62,792 nucleotides of DNA from an uncultured Clostridium sp. (GCA_947244325.1 CAMXJY010000013.1:1-62792), one strand, 5' to 3'. Positions 26,214-35,363 are shown, counted from the first letter of the stretch. Notes: a model not told the origin generated them from the letters alone. Program-made: numbers and translations.

Positions 26214-27200
26214 TCAAACTAGGCTTAAAAGTTTTGAAATGTATACTCTAATTTGCTCATCATTACATCTACTTAAATCAAAATGAATAGTATTGTTTTT
26301 ACACCCTGACAAGTGTAATGTCAAATTTGACGATAAAAATAAACTAAATACTCCTTCCTGGCAAACACCATTTTGGTAATATATACACTCTTTTTTACAA
26401 AATTCTGAATACTTTGCTCCTCTGCAAGAATCTTTTACTTGAATCCAATTTTCTCCTCTAAAATAAGCAGTCATAGGAATTCCGTGACCTTTTCCAATCA
26501 TTTTTGTTGTCCATTCTTTACTTGAACTATTTGAATTTTCTTCTAAAAAGTTATAAAATTTTTTCATCGGAACAAACATATCTTCCCATAATTTAAAAGC
26601 CTCTTTATCACATACTTTGTTTCCAGTTCCTAAATATTCTGAAAATTTATTCAAGTCTAGCAATTTCACATCTACATGCATTTCATCAATTGCTTTTAAT
26701 ATTAAATCTTTTACTTCATTTTCATTTATTCTAGTTACAACAATGTTATATCTTACAGAAATACCATTTTGCTTTAATGTCTTTGTAATTTTCATTACTG
26801 TGCTAGAAAGAAATTTTGGAAAATGTACATTGTCTATATACTCTGATAAACTATCAACGCTAAAAACAATATCCAGTCTATCTTTATATTTTCTAAGTAC
26901 TTCAATATTTTCCAGAATTCTGAAACCATTAGTGTTTATTCTAACTCTAGTTCCATCAAAACTCATAATATATTCTATAAGTTCAAAAAAATATGAAACA
27001 CTTGTAGGCTCTCCACCAGTTATTCTAAAATTACTGATTCCAATTTCATAGCTATTACGTATTATCTTTTTTATTTTCTCAAAAGTTATTGTGCATCTTT
27101 CTTTTGATATGCTTTCTCCTCCTTCTTTACAATAAAAGCACTTATAGTTACAATAAGTTGTTAATGCTATTGCCAAATAAGTATTTACCCGATTTTTCAT
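26214..27200 (-). CDS. MoaA-like radical SAM enzyme
   Basis: A 328-residue radical SAM protein. The SAM cluster is C17-x3-C21-x2-C24 (CNYKCFYC), GGEP is present (ITGGEPTS), and a second cysteine set in the C-terminal third (DSCRGA, EFCKKECIYY, VCQEGVFSL, LSGCKNN) resembles the auxiliary cluster of MoaA, the GTP 3',8-cyclase of molybdopterin synthesis. No other moa genes are in the window, and the C-terminal GG of true MoaA is absent, so a different substrate is likely. AGGAGG ribosome binding site. Monocistronic. Confidence 0.85.
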   Translation of the reverse strand: MKNRVNTYLAIALTTYCNYKCFYCKEGGESISKERCTITFEKIKKIIRNSYEIGISNFRITGGEPTSVSYFFELIEYIMSFDGTRVRINTNGFRILENIEVLRKYKDRLDIVFSVDSLSEYIDNVHFPKFLSSTVMKITKTLKQNGISVRYNIVVTRINENEVKDLILKAIDEMHVDVKLLDLNKFSEYLGTGNKVCDKEAFKLWEDMFVPMKKFYNFLEENSNSSSKEWTTKMIGKGHGIPMTAYFRGENWIQVKDSCRGAKYSEFCKKECIYYQNGVCQEGVFSLFLSSNLTLHLSGCKNNTIHFDLSRCNDEQIRVYISKLLSLV

Positions 27201-27354
27201 TCATTTTTCCTCCTAATGATTTATTATAGTCAGTCACAATTTTTTCTTAATACACTTATTATTTTATCTCAATATTTACATAAAGTGAAATACATATAAT
27301 TACCTTTGAAATAACCAAATGGAATATCATATATTTTTATTCATTTAAACATGC

Positions 27355-27393
27355 AAAAAGCACACACATTACTATTACATGTGCATGCTTTTT
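27355..27393. terminator. Terminator after the small gene at 27439
   Basis: AAAAAGC / GCTTTTT outer stem with inner ACACAT/ATGTG pairing, U-rich on the minus strand. The rest of 27201-27438 holds no gene that I can see. Confidence 0.6.
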
Positions 27394-27438
27394 AACACTT
27401 TTTTTCGGGATACCCTAATTAATTTCCTGACATTTTGA

Positions 27439-27633
27439 TTAATTCAGAATTTTCAGACTACTCACACTTTCGGTATATTGCACAAATGCACACCAACCAT
27501 GCTTTTTATTACATCTGCAACCTGAACGAAACACATTTTTTACTTCAAGGTCTGGATTTTCTTTTTTTAATTTAAAAACTTTAATCCATATACCTATATA
27601 TGTCCGCGCCTCTAAATAATCTTTTTTTATCAT
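27439..27633 (-). CDS. Small cysteine-containing protein, unknown function
   Basis: A 64-residue protein with a basic helix-like N-terminal half (YIGIWIKVFKLKKENPDL) and a compact RSGCRCNKKHGWCAF segment that could hold a metal ion. The ATG at 27633 has GGGAG 7 nt upstream. A longer frame to 27672 lacks a site. It has its own promoter and terminator and slightly higher GC than its neighbours. Not recognised. Confidence 0.6.
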   Translation of the reverse strand: MIKKDYLEARTYIGIWIKVFKLKKENPDLEVKNVFRSGCRCNKKHGWCAFVQYTESVSSLKILN

Positions 27634-27689
27634 TCTGTTTCTCCCTTCTTTACCAGATATAAATTGTAACAAATTTGTCTCACATTATA

Positions 27690-27718
27690 ATTATATCATG
27701 TTTACATAATTTTGTCTA
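27690..27718 (-). promoter_or_regulatory. Sigma-A promoter for the small gene at 27439
   Basis: On the minus strand TAGACA (27713-27718), a 17-bp spacer containing TATGTAAA, and TATAAT (27690-27695). Confidence 0.65.
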
Positions 27719-27844
27719 ATCTTATAAAAAAGAACGTATGATATTTGACTTTTACTTCAAATTATAATATACTATTTTAGTTTTATATATTATGAATGAA
27801 ATGAAAAATACCAGAGAATTATTACACATAGAAAGGATTTTGAA

Positions 27845-28489
27845 ATGAACAATTTTATGAACTACTTTAATGAAACAATGTCTAAGTATTGGCAATTTTC
27901 TGATGAAACACAAAAAATATTACAAGATATTTATCAAAAAAATCATATGACTCTTGAATTACCAATTGATGTGAAATTTGTAGCTCGGGAATTAGGATTT
28001 AAAATTGAAAAAAGTATTGTAAACAGTATTGTAAACAGCAATGGAATTCATTCAAATAGTTTTTTATCAAACAAGACACTGTTTATGGATTCTAATTTAT
28101 CGTATAAGGAGCAACAATTTCTGGTTGCTAAAGCAATAATAGTAGATCTTTTTTTTACTAGTTCGCTTTATTCTTTTTCAAATTCATTTTTGATACATAA
28201 TAATATAGATTCTTTTATTGCAGATATAGGAGCTATATTAATTTTGTTACCAATCCCCATATTAAAAAAAGAGCTTTCAGAATATATAACATTGTATCAA
28301 GATTCATTTAATGGTAATAAGTTTATAGAATACTTATCCATTCGTACACAAGTTCCATTATTTCAAATTTCTTTTGGATATCATGTCTTAACACAAATGA
28401 TTTGCTATAAAAGACAAAAAGAATTTATGGATGCTAAATACGATGTTACAAAAGTTCCAAATGATGAATTTGAAGATATTTTTAATTAA
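27845..28489 (+). CDS. ImmA/IrrE-like protein without the HEXXH metal site
   Basis: A 214-residue protein whose layout follows ImmA/IrrE peptidases: an N-terminal helix region, LPIDVKFVARELGFKIEK, a core helix (YKEQQFLVAKAIIVDLFF) where HEXXH would stand, and IADIGAILILLPIPIL in place of the usual E..A..FA..LLMP. No HEXXH is present, so it should be inactive as a peptidase. A sensor or antitoxin-like role is possible but unsupported by its neighbours. A 12-bp in-frame duplication (IVNSIVNS) is visible. AAAGGA ribosome binding site. Confidence 0.6.
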   Translation: MNNFMNYFNETMSKYWQFSDETQKILQDIYQKNHMTLELPIDVKFVARELGFKIEKSIVNSIVNSNGIHSNSFLSNKTLFMDSNLSYKEQQFLVAKAIIVDLFFTSSLYSFSNSFLIHNNIDSFIADIGAILILLPIPILKKELSEYITLYQDSFNGNKFIEYLSIRTQVPLFQISFGYHVLTQMICYKRQKEFMDAKYDVTKVPNDEFEDIFN

Positions 28490-28541
28490 TGTTTTAATAA
28501 ACTCATTTCTAAAATTCCATAGAAAATTCATGGATGTCACA

Positions 28542-28592
28542 AAATAGAGACATATTAGCACTTTAAAAGTGACTATTATGTCTCTATTTCTT
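28542..28592 (+). terminator. Terminator after the ImmA/IrrE-like gene
   Basis: 13-bp stem AAATAGAGACATA / TATGTCTCTATTT with further inner pairing and a T-rich tail (CTTTT), 52 bp past the stop. Confidence 0.82.
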
Positions 28593-28703
28593 TTAAACAT
28601 ATTTTCAAATAATGACATTCTATACAATTTTATTACACTATTAATATTTATGCCTTTACATATAATATATGTTTATATATAAAGTTACTTACTAAATATA
28701 ATT

Positions 28704-29270
28704 TCACATTATTATTTTTTCTAATATTTGCATTGTGTCATTTAATACTTTCTCTCTATCAAATGATGTATCTACAAACCAAATATCTAATTCTTTACAT
28801 TTCTTCTCAAAATATTTACTTTTTGCTATCCAACGTTTTACATGTTCTTTCATAAAATCATCATCTTTATTATATGTCCAATCTGTATTTTTCTGATATT
28901 GTTTTATTTGATAAAAATGCTCTTCTTCTGTTAATTTTGGAAATCCAAGAAAAATTATTATAGTATCTTCTTTTTCAAATAACTCTTTAGCTTTTTCAGG
29001 TAAAATATCACAAGAATCTATTATGTAATTAAATTTTCTATCACATATTTTTATACTTCTATAGAACATATATGCTAAAAATTTTGGAAAATCTTCTATC
29101 ATTCCACTCCCATTATTATTATTGATATTATTTTGTGGTAAAATTTCACTAAAAGCTTTTCTAACAGCATCTCCAATAATAACATTATAATTAGGATATT
29201 TTTCACATATCATTTTTGTTAATGTTGATTTACCAGCACGTGATGCTCCTAATATTACAATATTTTTCAT
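28704..29270 (-). CDS. P-loop nucleotide-binding protein, adenylate-kinase-like
   Basis: A 188-residue protein with Walker A GASRAGKST at residues 8-16, a following IIGDAVRKAFSE, and YIIDSCD as a Walker-B-like strand. The pattern suggests a nucleoside or nucleotide kinase-like P-loop protein of unknown substrate. An Asn-rich insert (NNINNNNGSG) is seen at about 48-57. AGGAG ribosome binding site. It is separate from its neighbours. Its start resembles that of the P-loop gene at 23265 only in the general fold. Confidence 0.65.
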   Translation of the reverse strand: MKNIVILGASRAGKSTLTKMICEKYPNYNVIIGDAVRKAFSEILPQNNINNNNGSGMIEDFPKFLAYMFYRSIKICDRKFNYIIDSCDILPEKAKELFEKEDTIIIFLGFPKLTEEEHFYQIKQYQKNTDWTYNKDDDFMKEHVKRWIAKSKYFEKKCKELDIWFVDTSFDREKVLNDTMQILEKIIM

Positions 29271-29402
29271 TCTATTTTCTCCTAATTCTAACTAAAATAT
29301 TTTTTATTATATTTAAAATTAAAGATTTTGTAAATCTATTTATATAAAAAATACTCTATATAAAGTTTGTAAATTTTACTTTTAATTAATAACTTTGCTT
29401 AA

Positions 29403-29442
29403 AAAAATGACTCGTTAACTTTACAGTTTTCAAGTCATTTTT
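29403..29442 (-). terminator. Terminator of the tRNA-Leu transcript
   Basis: AAAAATGACT / AGTCATTTTT stem, then seven T on the minus strand, 10 bp past the tRNA CCA end. Confidence 0.8.
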
Positions 29443-29451
29443 ATATCTATT

Positions 29452-29534
29452 TGGTGCCTAAGGCGGGACTCGAACCCGCATGGTTTCCCGCACGATTTTG
29501 AGTCGTGTGCGTCTGCCAATTCCGCCACTCAGGC
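29452..29534 (-). tRNA. tRNA-Leu (anticodon CAA)
   Basis: Class II tRNA with a 7-bp acceptor stem (GCCTGAG / CTTAGGC), the D-arm typical of leucine (GGCGGAATTGGCAGACG), anticodon stem CACGA/TCGTG with loop CTCAAAA, long variable arm, T-arm GGTTCGAGTCC, and encoded CCA. It decodes UUG. Confidence 0.95.
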
Positions 29535-29569
29535 ATATATAAATTACAATTACTACTAAGACATCCGTA

Positions 29570-29609
29570 TAAGATATCTGTATTTCACTGCGTTCAAACA
29601 GCTATCTTA
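29570..29609. repeat. Inverted repeat upstream of tRNA-Leu
   Basis: TAAGATATCTGT and ACAGCTATCTTA form a 12-bp stem with one mismatch and a 16-nt loop, in a patch slightly richer in GC than its surroundings. The role is unknown. Between 29610 and 29756 I see nothing else. Confidence 0.45.
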
Positions 29610-29756
29610 ACTCGGGCATATACTTTATATATCTTAACATATAATTTTTATATTGTCTATATTTAAGATATAAAAAAAACTTAAAATACAAACATGAATT
29701 AAACTATATCATTCTTGAAACTTATTCCTTTTTCATTTCAAACATATCTAATTAAG

Positions 29757-29796
29757 AAAAAAATCCAACTTTTATCGAGCTGGATTTTCTTTTTTT
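29757..29796. terminator. Terminator after the small gene at 29825
   Basis: AAAATCCA / TGGATTTT stem with A and T runs on both sides. On the minus strand seven T follow. Confidence 0.75.
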
Positions 29797-29824
29797 TAAT
29801 TCCTATTTTTAGGTATCATACAAT

Positions 29825-30028
29825 TTAAGCACCATAGCATTCATTCCATAATGTCATTGCTATAATGGCAATTCGATCTCTTTCAGATTCGCTCCACTTA
29901 AATTCCTGACTTAAATATATACATGCTTGAGGATCTCCTGCGCTCAATAATTCATGTAATACTACATCATCTGGAAATTCTTTTTTTACTCTTTCTTTAA
30001 ACTCTTCTGAATAATCAATTTTTCCCAT
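29825..30028 (-). CDS. Small acidic protein, unknown function
   Basis: A 67-residue acidic protein (DYSEEFKERVKKEFPDDVV, then LLSAGDP, then WSESERDRI) that looks all-helical. It has no membrane segment and I do not recognise it. GGAGAAGAGG just before the ATG supports the start. It has a perfect consensus promoter, a leader of about 85 nt with an ATCCTG/CAGGAT hairpin, and a terminator. GC is somewhat higher than in neighbouring genes. Confidence 0.65.
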   Translation of the reverse strand: MGKIDYSEEFKERVKKEFPDDVVLHELLSAGDPQACIYLSQEFKWSESERDRIAIIAMTLWNECYGA

Positions 30029-30119
30029 GCCTCTTCTCCTGTTAGTACCTGAAATTATCCTGTAGTAATACCAGGATTTACTATAGTTTCAATTTGCTGT
30101 AAAAGCCAAATCAACCTGT

Positions 30120-30148
30120 ATTATAATATATTTTACATAAAATGTCAA
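30120..30148 (-). promoter_or_regulatory. Consensus sigma-A promoter for the small gene at 29825
   Basis: On the minus strand a perfect TTGACA (30143-30148), 17-bp spacer with TATGTAAA, and perfect TATAAT (30120-30125). Confidence 0.8.
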
Positions 30149-30251
30149 ATTTAGCTATTTTTCCTCATTATGCTATTTCTCTATAATTGATAAATTTTAT
30201 TTTAGTTTTACAATTCACTACTTAAATATAGACAATATAAAATGAGTTAAA

Positions 30252-31427
30252 TTATATTATATCATTTTTAAAACTTGTTCCATTTTCTAATTTAGGCATT
30301 TCAAACATATCTAGTATTGTTGCTGATATATCTGAATATGTTTCTCTAATTCCTATATCTACATTTGGTTTTAATGTTTTTCCATATGCAAGTATTGGTA
30401 TATATTCTCTGTCATGATCTGTACTTGGTGTGCTTGGGTCATTTCCATGATCTGCTGTTAAAATTAATATATCATTTTCTTTTAAACTATTCATTATTTC
30501 TGGTAATTTACTATCAAATTCTTCTAATGCTCTTGCATATCCTTCTATATTATTTCTATGTCCATATAACATATCGAAATCTACTAAATTTACAAATATT
30601 AAATCCTCTTGTGCATTTTTTATTGCATCAATAGTTTTTTCTATTCCATCTGTATTTCCATTTGTATGTATACTTCTATTTATTCCTCTTCCACTGAATA
30701 AATCTTCTATTTTTCCAATTGCTAATACTTTTTTGTCATTTTCTTGGAAAGAGTCTAACATTGTTTTTCCAAAATCTTCTGCTTCAAAGTCTTTTCTATT
30801 ATATGTCCTTGTGAAATCTTCACTACATGTTCCTACAAATGGTCTTGCTATTACTGTTCCTATTCCATATCCTTTTTCATCTATTACATCTCTTGCTATT
30901 TTGCATAATCTATGTAATTCTGATACAGAAATCATATCCTCATGAGCAGCTATTTGAAATACGCTATCTGCTGATGTATATACAATAGGCTTTTGGGTTT
31001 TTATGCTTTCTTCTCCATATTGTTTTAAAAAGTCTGTTCCAGAACCTTTTTTATTGCATATAAATCCTGATATTCCAAATCTCTCAGCTACTTCATCTAA
31101 TAACTCTTGCGGAAATCCCTCATAATATGTTTTAAATGGTTCATTTTTTATAAATCCTGCTATTTCCCAATGCCCAACAGGACTATTTTTTCCTTTTGTT
31201 TTTTCAGCTGCTTTTCCATATATTCCAATTGGATTTTCTTCTTTTTCTTTTATTGTTAGTCCTTGTATATTGTATAATCCTAATTTTTTCATATTAGGAA
31301 TATTTAAAGAGGTATTATAGTATATTCCTTCTAAAGTATTGCTTCCGTCATCTCCATATTCACTTGCATCTGGCAAAGCTCCTACTCCAAAGCTATCTAA
31401 AACTATAATAATCGCTCTATTAATCAT
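30252..31427 (-). CDS. deoB: Phosphopentomutase
   Basis: Interconverts ribose 1-phosphate and ribose 5-phosphate (and the deoxy forms) in nucleoside salvage, using two Mn2+ ions. The 391 residues match DeoB: metal ligand D10 in IVLDSFGVGALPD, GSNTLEGI, the NSPVGHWE catalytic threonine/serine region, TADHGNDP and STDHDREYIPILAYG. The ATG at 31427 follows AAAAGGAAAA. A longer frame to 31478 has no ribosome binding site. It sits downstream of the 775-residue gene. The gap 30029-30251 contains only the promoter of the next small gene. Confidence 0.96.
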   Translation of the reverse strand: MINRAIIIVLDSFGVGALPDASEYGDDGSNTLEGIYYNTSLNIPNMKKLGLYNIQGLTIKEKEENPIGIYGKAAEKTKGKNSPVGHWEIAGFIKNEPFKTYYEGFPQELLDEVAERFGISGFICNKKGSGTDFLKQYGEESIKTQKPIVYTSADSVFQIAAHEDMISVSELHRLCKIARDVIDEKGYGIGTVIARPFVGTCSEDFTRTYNRKDFEAEDFGKTMLDSFQENDKKVLAIGKIEDLFSGRGINRSIHTNGNTDGIEKTIDAIKNAQEDLIFVNLVDFDMLYGHRNNIEGYARALEEFDSKLPEIMNSLKENDILILTADHGNDPSTPSTDHDREYIPILAYGKTLKPNVDIGIRETYSDISATILDMFEMPKLENGTSFKNDII

Positions 31428-31508
31428 ATTTCTATTTTCCTTTTCATATAATTTTACTTTTGTTATTTTTAAAAACAATTTATCTAAAAATCCATATTAT
31501 ACTAATTT

Positions 31509-33836
31509 TTATTTTCTTGCTTCTACATCATATTCGTATACAAAAACATTTTTTGATTTTGGTAATATTAAATTATTGCTTTCTGTAAAATATTTATTTG
31601 TTCTAAATTTGTTTTTAGCAATTAATCTAAATTTTAATTTTTTAGTATCTAATAAAACACTAGATGATAAATCCATTCCTATTGGTAATGTTTGGTTATT
31701 ATTATCATAATAAATTATATTAGAATAATATAATAATGGTAATCCTTCTTTATAATTTAATTTGATTAAATTTAAAGCTCCTTCGCCATCATCTTCATAT
31801 TCTTCTAATGCCTTTTCAACATTTATGTTATATACTTCAAATGCTTTTTCTTTTACTTTTTCTGTTATTTGACACACTTTGTATAATGAGAAATCATATT
31901 CAGCTTTTCCTTTTGGTATTGCTCTATCTATAAAACCTATTATACTTTGTAGTCTTTCAGTTAAATCAAATACATCTATTTTCTTATTTATATTTAATAT
32001 TTTAAATTTACTTTTTTCATTTTCTCTATGACTTCTATTTCCAATATATTTTAGTCTTCTACTATCATCTTCAACATTTCCAAATATATCAAAAGTTTCA
32101 CTTTCAATAGAAAGTTTAGTATTATTAAATTCTTCTTTTAATTTATTTAATATTTCTTGAGCTACTGAAGTTTCTAAGTTATTTTCTCTTAATAAATTTA
32201 ATGCTTCTAAAACTTCACTTTTTGCTATAAACACACTATCTAATTCTTCTTTAGATAATTTCTTTCTTTGAATTGTATCTACTTTTGCTCCTAAATCTTC
32301 AAAATCTGATTCAAAATCAAAGGCTTTTTTCATTACTGTTTTATTTTCATCATTCTCTTTATCTGCACCCATTTCTAGGCTAAGCTTCTCGTCTTTGTTT
32401 GAGAATTTCCAAAAATCAAAAATACTTTTTCTATGTTTATCAATTTCTTCAATATATAAATTAGCATTTTTTACTTTTGATATTATATTTTCTAATTTTA
32501 ATTCTTGAGCTTTTAAATCTTGATTTAAGTTTTTATAATTCTTCTCTGCTTTTTCAAGTAAAGAATATATTGTAACTAAATCTTCTATTGTATAAAATCT
32601 TTTTCCTCTTAAAGATACATCTATTGCTACTGTGCTTATAGTATTATTATTTTCTTCTTTTTCTGGTGCTGTATCTTTAACTTCCATTTTAATTTTTTTA
32701 CTTGGTTTTGAAGATTTAAAGAAATACTTTACTTTTCCTATAAATGTTTTTTTACATTCTAAATATGTTGATATTTCTCTTTGTTTTACTAAATATTCAT
32801 CTTCTTTTTCTTTTACTGAAATCTTTATATCAGCTAATTTTTCTTGTATATCTTTAATATTTATATTTTGTTTTACTATCGATTCCTCTGCTAATTTGAA
32901 TTCATTTTTTATAAATTCTGGTAACATCTCATATGTTAACTTAACTTGACCCATATATAGTTCTAATCCATTGTTACTATCAATTTTAGTAATAAATTCA
33001 AAATGGTTTTTTATTTCTGTTTGCATGATAAATAATGCTTTTAATAATTTATAAAACTTAACCGCTTCTTCTCTATTTGTTAATTTTATTTTATAGCTAC
33101 TTTTTACATTATCATATACTACAGTTTCTCCAACTATTTGCAAAGATAATGCATTTGTTCTGCTATATACTTCAAATGTTAGTGCCCAATTTTTTGTAAA
33201 TAACCATAAATAATTTTCTAAATCTGCTATTTCATTTCTATCTAAATATTCTTCTGAGTAATTCATTGCATTAATTGGTATATATATTTTAGGTGCTACT
33301 TTACTTTCACTATTTGCAAATTCGATTTTCTTTTTTATTAAATAGAAAAATTCTGCATATGTCTCTTCTTTTGAACACACTAACATAAAATATCTTCCTG
33401 TTGCTGGTGAAAAATAAATTTGCCACATATGTGCTTTAGGATATTTTACTTTAAATGGTTCTCTCTTTTCTAATTCTTTTTGAATACTTACTATGCTTTC
33501 TATTTCTGGTATTGATACTTTATCTAACATTTTTAAAAATGTTGTATATCTTTCAATTTCTTCTTCATCATGATCATTTTGTAAAATATACTTAAATAAA
33601 GGTAAAGCTTTAGCATATTTATCTTTTAAAGGGTCTGTTCTTAGGCATGGTGTAATTAATATATCAATTTTATCAATTGGAACAAAACGAAATACTCTAT
33701 GATCCTTATCATTATTTAATCTTGATACATTAAAATTAAGTGGCTTATAATCTATTAAATCATTTGGAATATCATCTAAATCTAAGTTTAAATATTTTAA
33801 CTTTTTTTGTAGTTCACTTTTTGTTACACTTTCCAC
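31509..33836 (-). CDS. Large coiled-coil-containing protein, unknown function
   Basis: A 775-residue soluble protein that starts with GTG after GGGGAG. The N-terminal 300 residues look globular (VFRFVPIDKIDILITPC, WQIYFSPATGRYFML). About 305-360 and 440-490 are charged heptad-like coiled coils around a basic patch (YFFKSSKPSKKIK), and the C-terminus turns beta-rich (LPIGMDLSSSVLLDTKKLKFRLIAKNKF). There is no signal peptide or catalytic motif that I can name. It precedes deoB by 81 nt on the same strand, which does not explain its role. I do not recognise the family. Confidence 0.8.
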   Translation of the reverse strand: MESVTKSELQKKLKYLNLDLDDIPNDLIDYKPLNFNVSRLNNDKDHRVFRFVPIDKIDILITPCLRTDPLKDKYAKALPLFKYILQNDHDEEEIERYTTFLKMLDKVSIPEIESIVSIQKELEKREPFKVKYPKAHMWQIYFSPATGRYFMLVCSKEETYAEFFYLIKKKIEFANSESKVAPKIYIPINAMNYSEEYLDRNEIADLENYLWLFTKNWALTFEVYSRTNALSLQIVGETVVYDNVKSSYKIKLTNREEAVKFYKLLKALFIMQTEIKNHFEFITKIDSNNGLELYMGQVKLTYEMLPEFIKNEFKLAEESIVKQNINIKDIQEKLADIKISVKEKEDEYLVKQREISTYLECKKTFIGKVKYFFKSSKPSKKIKMEVKDTAPEKEENNNTISTVAIDVSLRGKRFYTIEDLVTIYSLLEKAEKNYKNLNQDLKAQELKLENIISKVKNANLYIEEIDKHRKSIFDFWKFSNKDEKLSLEMGADKENDENKTVMKKAFDFESDFEDLGAKVDTIQRKKLSKEELDSVFIAKSEVLEALNLLRENNLETSVAQEILNKLKEEFNNTKLSIESETFDIFGNVEDDSRRLKYIGNRSHRENEKSKFKILNINKKIDVFDLTERLQSIIGFIDRAIPKGKAEYDFSLYKVCQITEKVKEKAFEVYNINVEKALEEYEDDGEGALNLIKLNYKEGLPLLYYSNIIYYDNNNQTLPIGMDLSSSVLLDTKKLKFRLIAKNKFRTNKYFTESNNLILPKSKNVFVYEYDVEARK

Positions 33837-33979
33837 GTCTTTTTCTCCCCTTCTTTTATAACTTTAATTAATCACTTGATATTATATTATATCAATTTGA
33901 TTTGTTCAACATTTATTTTAAACAATTATAAAAAATCTTTGATTTTTTAAGTGATTTTTTCATACATATAACTTAAGAT

Positions 33980-34014
33980 GCTAGAATGTAAATTTAAAAT
34001 ATTTACATTCTAGC
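33980..34014 (-). terminator. Hairpin after the gene at 34022
   Basis: A perfect 14-bp stem GCTAGAATGTAAAT / ATTTACATTCTAGC with a 7-nt loop, only 7 bp past the stop codon. It lacks a U tract, so it may protect the 3' end rather than terminate. Confidence 0.55.
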
Positions 34015-34021
34015 TATCTAT

Positions 34022-35182
34022 TTATTGAAATAATGTAATATTTTCAATATTTGCTGCAAAATATGGTACTTCTTTTTCACTTTCTTTTAAGAATATTGCA
34101 TATTTATCATCAAAATTAAATTCTCTTTTTCTATCTTCTTCCATAATTGCTGCTGATAATACTTTCATATCAATTGCTGCTTCACTTTTTATTTCTCCAC
34201 CTTTATTGTTTAATGTCATTTTTATTGTTTGCATTGCAGCTACTATTTCTCCTATATCTCCATCAGATAATACAAATTCTTGATTTTCTAATTCATGATA
34301 TTGTTTTAATAAATCAATATTTATATTTGGTACTTTTAAAGTATCTTTTTTGGTAAATGTTCTATTTTCTTCAAAATCTTCTGCCTTTTTATTAGCATTT
34401 TCATATATTTCTTCAAAAGTGCTTCCTTCTGGATTTCTAACTAATATTACTTGTTCACGTTCTTTTGTATTTAATATTACAGCAAAATCTTTTTCTGAAT
34501 TATAATATAATACTTCTACTTGTTTTCTTACTTTTTCGTCTGTTTCTTCATTAATTCCAAAGTATTCTATATCTTCGTATTTACCAGCAAAACTTGCTTT
34601 TTCAAGTTTTGTAAATTCATTATCAAACTCAAATTTCTTTTTTAACATTGCATAAAATAAGTATCTTTTTACATCAGGATTATTCTCATCATTTAATCCT
34701 TCTTCTGACCAATCTAATCCATCTAATATATCACTTGTTTCATTAAACTTTTCTTTTATACCTTTTTCTATTTCACCTTTTAATTCTAAAGTTTTTAATC
34801 CCCAATTTTTATAAAAAGAATCTTCTGAAATATCATTTTCTGTAAAGCTTTGTTTGTTTAGATTTTTAACTATATCTAATTGTGGTGTAAAAATAATATC
34901 TTGTCCTACTACTTCATTTTGCATATCATTCCATACTAACTGAAATGTGCCACACCAAGCACTATTTTCTTTTAATTCATCTTGCATTGTTGCTAAAACT
35001 TCTATTTCAGCTAAATTACTTTCATCCCTACTATTTTCATTTTTTTCACTATTACCTACTTGATTTAATACATTTTCACTTTGAGACTCTTTTTTATTAA
35101 TTATAATTGAACATAAAATGATTGCTAAAATGATAATTATTATAACTAAAAATATTGTTTTTTTATTAAATAATTCTTCCAT
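34022..35182 (-). CDS. Membrane-anchored extracellular protein, unknown function
   Basis: A 386-residue protein with one N-terminal transmembrane segment (about 9-29, FLVIIIIILAIILCSIIIN), an Asn/Glu-rich linker, and a globular domain with NSAWCGTFQLVWNDM near its start and PYFAANIENITLFQ at its end. The C of LCSII is within a weak lipobox, so lipidation is possible. I do not recognise the family. The start at 35182 has only a weak GGGGA about 35 nt away, so the exact start is uncertain. Confidence 0.75.
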   Translation of the reverse strand: MEELFNKKTIFLVIIIIILAIILCSIIINKKESQSENVLNQVGNSEKNENSRDESNLAEIEVLATMQDELKENSAWCGTFQLVWNDMQNEVVGQDIIFTPQLDIVKNLNKQSFTENDISEDSFYKNWGLKTLELKGEIEKGIKEKFNETSDILDGLDWSEEGLNDENNPDVKRYLFYAMLKKKFEFDNEFTKLEKASFAGKYEDIEYFGINEETDEKVRKQVEVLYYNSEKDFAVILNTKEREQVILVRNPEGSTFEEIYENANKKAEDFEENRTFTKKDTLKVPNINIDLLKQYHELENQEFVLSDGDIGEIVAAMQTIKMTLNNKGGEIKSEAAIDMKVLSAAIMEEDRKREFNFDDKYAIFLKESEKEVPYFAANIENITLFQ

Positions 35183-35239
35183 AAATTTTGTTTTAAGATA
35201 TTATCTTAAAATCCCCTTTCTTCTTTACAATTGATATTT

Positions 35240-35298
35240 TAGAACAATAGTGGACGATATTTAATATGAAAAAGACAAAGCTTTACTGAATCGTCCAC
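35240..35298. repeat. Dispersed GGACGATATTTAATATG repeat with hairpin, copy 1
   Basis: A 29-bp block (35240-35268, containing GTGGACGATATTTAATATG) recurs exactly and inverted at 50913-50941, and 15 bp of it at 45764-45778. Here GTGGACGAT also pairs with ATCGTCCAC at 35290-35298, forming a stem-loop. Confidence 0.7.
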
Positions 35299-35363
35299 GT
35301 CATTTAAAATAAAAAAGAGATTTTGTCTATTTTGATATCAATCAATTATTTTATTATCTAAAT

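Noticed and set aside
29570..29650. Possible second tRNA or tRNA fragment upstream of tRNA-Leu
   Set aside because: A short CTCGGGCAT string suggested it, but no cloverleaf can be drawn.
34022..35182. Serpin resemblance of the gene ending PYFAANIENITLFQ
   Set aside because: The C-terminal tail loosely recalls serpins, but no reactive loop or breach motifs are visible, so I left it unassigned.
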